Shown piece by piece: positions 7,003-9,303 of a stretch of DNA of 9,303 nucleotides. Numbering within the stretch: the stretch's first letter is position 1; every line of letters begins with the position of its first letter. The notes below the pieces were generated by a model. It had not been told where the DNA came from. It did not search any database and worked only from the letters and a program-made list of their open reading frames with translations. Made by a program: the position numbers and the translations under genes. The stretch is taken from NCBI GenBank assembly GCA_023266075.1, contig JAHFRX010000058.1:1-9303 (forward strand). The letters are read 5' to 3'. This DNA is from Legionellaceae bacterium (GTDB taxonomy: Bacteria; Pseudomonadota; Gammaproteobacteria; Legionellales; Legionellaceae).

Positions 7003-7078
7003 TGGCGTCCCCAGGGGGATTCGAACCCCCGTTACCGCCGTGAAAGGGCGATGTCCTGGGCCTCTAGACGATGGGGAC
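7003..7078 (-). tRNA. tRNA-Glu (anticodon UUC), copy 2 of the cluster
   Basis: The minus strand folds as a standard 76-nt tRNA with encoded CCA (7003-7005) and discriminator G. Acceptor GTCCCCA pairs with TGGGGAC, the T-loop is TTCGAAT, and the anticodon loop CTTTCAC has anticodon TTC at 7042-7044. It closely matches gammaproteobacterial tRNA-Glu. Its D-loop has GGCCC, the canonical form. It is the last tRNA of the unit; its 3' end is 3 nt from the dgt stop codon, with no room for a separate terminator. Confidence 0.97.
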
Positions 7079-7103
7079 GTGTGTGTTTACTTTGACCAAA
7101 TTG

Positions 7104-7179
7104 TGGCGTCCCCAGGGGGATTCGAACCCCCGTTACCGCCGTGAAAGGGCGATGTCCTAGGCCTCTAGACGATGGGGAC
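7104..7179 (-). tRNA. tRNA-Glu (anticodon UUC), copy 1 of the cluster
   Basis: A 76-nt tRNA with encoded CCA, identical to the neighbouring copy at 7003-7078 except for one D-loop base: T (plus-strand A at 7159) where the other has C (plus-strand G at 7058). The anticodon TTC is at 7143-7145. It is 25 nt from the other Glu copy and 26 nt from tRNA-Ala; the spacers are not similar, so identity stops at the mature tRNA borders. Confidence 0.97.
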
Positions 7180-7205
7180 CGTCTATTATTGAGTTTTTCT
7201 AGTGC

Positions 7206-7281
<76 letters not shown>

Positions 7282-7299
7282 TCAAAAAGAGAACCGAAG

Positions 7300-7327
7300 T
7301 TTATAAGACCAGAGCGCATGCTGTCAA
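7300..7327 (-). promoter_or_regulatory. Promoter of the tRNA Ala-Glu-Glu cluster
   Basis: On the minus strand there is a perfect -35 TTGACA (7322-7327), a 16-nt spacer and -10 TATAAA (7300-7305). It sits 19 nt upstream of the tRNA-Ala 5' end and just downstream of the terminator of the preceding gene, so it should drive the three tRNAs as one unit. Confidence 0.75.
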
Positions 7328-7351
7328 GCATTTTAACCTATTTGCTGAGAC

Positions 7352-7388
7352 AAAAAAAAAGCCCGGCGAATGTATCAACCGAGCTTTT
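7352..7388 (-). terminator. Rho-independent terminator of the Pro/His-rich repeat gene
   Basis: On the minus strand AAAGCTCGG (7379-7387) pairs with CCGGGCTTT (7358-7366; one T:G wobble) across a 12-nt loop. The stem runs into an uninterrupted T tract (plus-strand A run 7352-7360). It lies about 31 nt after the stop codon at 7420 and separates this gene from the tRNA promoter. Confidence 0.88.
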
Positions 7389-7419
7389 AGGATAAGCCGT
7401 GTGGAATTGATGCGTATTA

Positions 7420-7905
7420 TCATCTGTGTCCATGCACATGTGAAGGTGGTGTGCCTCTTACAGCGGCTGGGCCCATATGACCTTCTCTACGAGGGAACAT
7501 ACCGAAACCTGCAGTGGGATGACCATGAACTGGTGCTGGTCTAGTAAAAACAGGTGCTGGAGTAGGAGCAACAATATGATGTCTTGGTCGGCCAACAATA
7601 GGTGTTGGTATGAACAAAGGATCGTGGTATGGTCGGCTAACAATAGGTGTTGGTATAAACAAAGGATCGTAGTATGGTCGGCGCACAATTACGGTTGGAC
7701 TGGGGTCTCGTACGATCACGGTTGATGGTCGTGTACTCATCACGATGCCAGAGCTTGGCGCGAATGCAACAGCAAAAATGGCGGTAAGCATCATTGCTAA
7801 AGCAAATACTGCGAATACAGCAATAACGGCAGGAGCAGTAACAACAAACGCAGCAGCGATAAATGCTATCATGGCTAAAATGGCTAAAGCACTTAATAAT
7901 CTCAT
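7420..7905 (-). CDS. Unrecognised small membrane protein with 15-residue tandem repeats and Pro/His-rich tail
   Basis: I do not recognise the family. The ATG at 7905 is chosen because GGAG (7912-7915) lies 6 nt upstream and the predicted promoter -10 covers the alternative ATG at 7965. The 161-residue product has an Ala/Val-rich hydrophobic region (4-49), probably two adjoining TM helices or a signal peptide plus one helix. Then come TVIVRDPSPTVIVRRP (62-77) and two copies of a 15-residue repeat, RPYYDPLFIPTPIVS (76-90) and RPYHDPLFIPTPIVG (91-105), with a degenerate third (106-120). The tail is Pro/Gly/His-rich and ends HVHGHR. No catalytic motif is visible. It shares organisation, SD context and HVHG motif with the gene at 8090-8605, suggesting a paralogous pair. 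Metal binding or envelope structure are guesses. Confidence 0.75.
   Translation of the reverse strand: MRLLSALAILAMIAFIAAAFVVTAPAVIAVFAVFALAMMLTAIFAVAFAPSSGIVMSTRPSTVIVRDPSPTVIVRRPYYDPLFIPTPIVSRPYHDPLFIPTPIVGRPRHHIVAPTPAPVFTRPAPVHGHPTAGFGMFPRREGHMGPAAVRGTPPSHVHGHR
7587..7676 (-). repeat. 45-bp tandem repeat (two copies plus a degenerate partial copy)
   Basis: Two consecutive 45-bp units (7587-7631 and 7632-7676) differ at three bases by my count; a third partial copy starts at 7677 with GTCGGC and soon diverges. The unit is in frame and encodes the 15-residue repeat RPYxDPLFIPTPIVx. The low divergence points to recent expansion. Confidence 0.9.
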
Positions 7906-7963
7906 ATATATCTCCGATTGATTAATTTTAGTGTAAAAACTTGTCTCTTCCAAGTCTTCAGAC

Positions 7964-7992
7964 ATTGTACATCATGTTTAAATTAAGATCAA
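7964..7992 (-). promoter_or_regulatory. Candidate promoter of the repeat-containing membrane protein gene
   Basis: On the minus strand there is -35 TTGATC (7987-7992), a 17-nt spacer and -10 TACAAT (7964-7969). A start near 7957 gives a leader of about 50 nt before the ATG at 7905. Directly upstream of the -35 are two direct repeats GCACAAATA (7995-8003 and 8007-8015), 12 bp apart. Confidence 0.5.
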
Positions 7993-7994
7993 CT

Positions 7995-8015
7995 TATTTG
8001 TGCATTTATTTGTGC
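7995..8015 (-). promoter_or_regulatory. Direct repeat GCACAAATA x2 upstream of the -35
   Basis: Two identical 9-mers at 7995-8003 and 8007-8015, in the same orientation with 12-bp periodicity, end 2 nt from the -35 element. They could be an activator site or an AT-rich UP-like element; chance in AT-rich DNA is not excluded. Confidence 0.35.
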
Positions 8016-8040
8016 TTTGATGGATTGTATAGAGAGAAGA

Positions 8041-8082
8041 CCCCTTAAAAGACGCATACTGAGTATACACGTCTTTAAGGGG
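8041..8082 (-). terminator. Hairpin terminator of the His-rich membrane protein gene
   Basis: A long stem pairs CCCCTTAAAAGACG (8041-8054) with CGTCTTTAAGGGG (8070-8082), with one bulged A and a small inner ATAC/GTAT stem. It begins 7 nt after the stop codon of the minus-strand gene. The following minus-strand sequence TCTTCTCTC is pyrimidine-rich but lacks a clean U-tract, so termination efficiency is uncertain. Confidence 0.65.
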
Positions 8083-8089
8083 TAGATGC

Positions 8090-8605
8090 TTAGCGATGAT
8101 GATGTCCGCCGCCCATACTTGAATGATGAGATGATGATCCAGCATCGAACGAGCGATCGCTACCCTGTTGATGACTCGTCGTACCTATATTGTGACCGGA
8201 AAACATAGCGTGGCCATGGTCATGATGTGTTCGATTACCGTGTACATGATAGTTTGGTTGTTGATTAAAGAAATAGTCATTCCAACCGCGGTTGGCGTAC
8301 GTAGGGCCAAACCAGTACGGTACTGAATACCATGGATAAGTGGGCGTTCTGATTACACTGACGCCCGGTCTGGCTACTGAAATAGACGCTGCCAGCGTGA
8401 CGAGTAACGCGAGTGCTAAAAGTGTGACCAGTGGGAAAAAAATAGCGGTGGCCGCCATGGGTGCAAGAGTTGCCGCTGCTGCGACAACGATATACGTTGG
8501 TTTTGCAAGCATGGCTATCACAAACGCACAAAGGGCGACACCTGCAAGGCACTTTAATAAGAAAAAATAGTTGAAAGAAAAGGTTGATGTGGTCGTTGAT
8601 GGCAT
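8090..8605 (-). CDS. Unrecognised small membrane protein with His-rich C-terminal tail
   Basis: I do not recognise the family. The 171-residue product begins with a Ser/Thr-rich stretch, then a hydrophobic block (about 12-77, enough for two or three TM helices, rich in Ala and Leu). A Tyr/Trp/Pro-rich segment follows (TYPWYSVPYWFGP, 89-101). The tail (120-171) has 13 histidines in 52 residues, including THHDHGH and a final GGGHHHR. The ATG at 8605 is supported by CCGGAGA with GGAG 8 nt upstream. The order of hydrophobic block, RP-V-x-V-I-R-x-P motif and HVHG tail parallels the neighbour at 7420-7905, so they are probably diverged paralogues. The tail could bind Ni, Zn or Cu ions, but no enzyme or transporter signature supports a specific role. 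It has its own promoter and a hairpin after the stop. Confidence 0.75.
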   Translation of the reverse strand: MPSTTTSTFSFNYFFLLKCLAGVALCAFVIAMLAKPTYIVVAAAATLAPMAATAIFFPLVTLLALALLVTLAASISVARPGVSVIRTPTYPWYSVPYWFGPTYANRGWNDYFFNQQPNYHVHGNRTHHDHGHAMFSGHNIGTTSHQQGSDRSFDAGSSSHHSSMGGGHHHR

Positions 8606-8666
8606 AAGATAATCTCCGGTTGTTATTTAAACAGGATGTTTATAGCGCAATACGGAACGCGTCCGG

Positions 8667-8696
8667 ATTATATCAGTCAGTTTAAGAATGGGTCAA
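8667..8696 (-). promoter_or_regulatory. Promoter of the His-rich membrane protein gene
   Basis: On the minus strand there is -35 TTGACC (8691-8696), an 18-nt spacer and a perfect -10 TATAAT (8667-8672). Downstream the discriminator is GC-rich (CCGGACGCG), a feature often seen at stringently or growth-rate controlled promoters. It lies between the ispA stop and the gene at 8605, giving a leader of roughly 55 nt. Confidence 0.65.
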
Positions 8697-8724
8697 TCAA
8701 CGCGGAATAAATGTATATAACGGA

Positions 8725-9303
8725 CTAAATGTTAAGTGAATTTTTGATAAAACAGGTCAGTATTTGTTCTTTTCCTTGAAAAAGATAGAGCGTTTCTTCG
8801 AGATGTTGATAATGTGCGTCGATGAGTTTTCTTAATGCGTCTTGTGTATAGCGTGTTGCAAACGTCGTTTTCTGATTGATGAGGTCTGACGAGCGATTTT
8901 TGCCGAGTGTGTGAGGTGCATATTGGTCGAGGTAGTCATCCTGCATTTGAAAGAGTAAACCCAGTTGGTTTGCAAATTGCTGTAATGCGACGGATTCTTT
9001 TTCTGGGAGTTCACCGGCTAAAATGGCACATTTTATACATGCTTCAATGATACAGCCTGTTTTTAAACGATGGATTTCGCGTAATCGTTTGTCACTCACG
9101 GCGGAGGTGAGCTCGGTTAGGTCTAAGCATTGACCGCTGAGCATACCCTGAATACCGGCCGCTTTTAAAAGCGTATGTGTGATGGTAATGATTGTTTGGG
9201 GGTTCAGGGTATTTTGAAGCTTCGTCAGTAAAAGATCGACGGCTAACGTTTGCATGCCATCTCCGGCTAAGATGGCAGTGGCTTCATCAAATGCTTTGTG
9301 GCA
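8725..9303 (-). CDS. ispA: Farnesyl diphosphate synthase / short-chain polyprenyl synthase (partial, 5' end outside window)
   Basis: IspA condenses IPP with DMAPP and GPP to farnesyl diphosphate, the precursor of quinones, undecaprenyl-PP and heme O/A. The frame stays open to the right edge; the 192 visible residues begin CHKAFDEATAILAGDGMQTLA, the typical segment after the first Asp-rich motif, which lies outside the window. Visible landmarks are the helix with GMLSGQCLDL, HRLKTGCIIEACI (the K-T-G/A motif), the second Asp-rich motif FQMQDDYLD and the distal GKNRSSDLINQKTTFATRY with the conserved Lys. The second motif is intact, so the enzyme looks functional. A methionine 16 codons in (9255) is internal and not the start. 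IspA usually sits beside xseB and dxs; dxs does not follow here, and two His-rich genes do. Confidence 0.93.
   Translation of the reverse strand, partial: CHKAFDEATAILAGDGMQTLAVDLLLTKLQNTLNPQTIITITHTLLKAAGIQGMLSGQCLDLTELTSAVSDKRLREIHRLKTGCIIEACIKCAILAGELPEKESVALQQFANQLGLLFQMQDDYLDQYAPHTLGKNRSSDLINQKTTFATRYTQDALRKLIDAHYQHLEETLYLFQGKEQILTCFIKNSLNI

Noticed and set aside
7458..7725. Repeat-containing ORFs in other frames (76 aa minus, 82 aa plus)
   Set aside because: They are shadows of the 45-bp tandem repeat, which stays open in several frames; the frame at 7420-7905 has the SD, promoter and terminator.
7906..7965. N-terminal extension MSEDLEETSF... of the repeat protein
   Set aside because: The ATG at 7965 coincides with the predicted -10 element and has no SD, while the ATG at 7905 has a good one.

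Overview
The window looks like chromosomal DNA of a moderately AT-rich gammaproteobacterium. The evidence is the gamma-type cytochrome-oxidase assembly cluster (SURF1, a CxxxC membrane-anchored protein, a DUF2909-type twin-TM protein), a gammaproteobacterial tRNA-Glu(UUC)/tRNA-Ala(GGC) cluster with encoded CCA ends, and proteobacterial hemH, ispA and HD-domain dGTPase. Long A/T homopolymers and several proteins I cannot place would suit Legionellales/Coxiellales, but the sequence alone does not fix the genus. Nothing resembles a phage, IS element or CRISPR array.

Layout. (1) 1-1783, cytochrome oxidase assembly: on the minus strand surf1 overlaps a truncated CxxxC protein that runs off the left edge, with ctaA/ctaB expected beyond. 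Divergent from surf1, on the plus strand, are a DUF2909-type protein and, 3 nt later, a secreted Rap1a/Tai-like protein. (2) 1798-4951, minus strand: an SbmA/YddA/ABCD-type ABC transporter, then ferrochelatase (hemH), then an AhpD-like peroxidase overlapping hemH by ATGA, probably one transcription unit. The transporter has its own -10 element and an operator-sized inverted repeat at its predicted start site. (3) 5002-5577, minus: a SPOR-domain lipoprotein with a strong hairpin terminator. (4) 5686-6999, plus: an HD-domain dGTPase whose stop lies 3 nt from the 3' end of a convergent tRNA cluster. (5) 7003-7388, minus: a consensus promoter, then tRNA-Ala(GGC), tRNA-Glu(UUC), tRNA-Glu(UUC). (6) 7420-8605, minus: two unrecognised small genes, each with an Ala-rich hydrophobic N-terminus and a Pro/His-rich tail, each with its own promoter, SD and hairpin terminator. 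(7) 8725-9303, minus: the C-terminal part of ispA, running off the right edge.

How they fit: surf1, its neighbours and hemH concern heme and terminal-oxidase biogenesis; ispA supplies farnesyl-PP, which also feeds heme O/A and quinone synthesis. The least explained part is the pair of His/Pro-rich membrane proteins at 7420-8605, the best candidate for something undescribed. All intergenic gaps are under 300 bases; those with visible signals have entries below.
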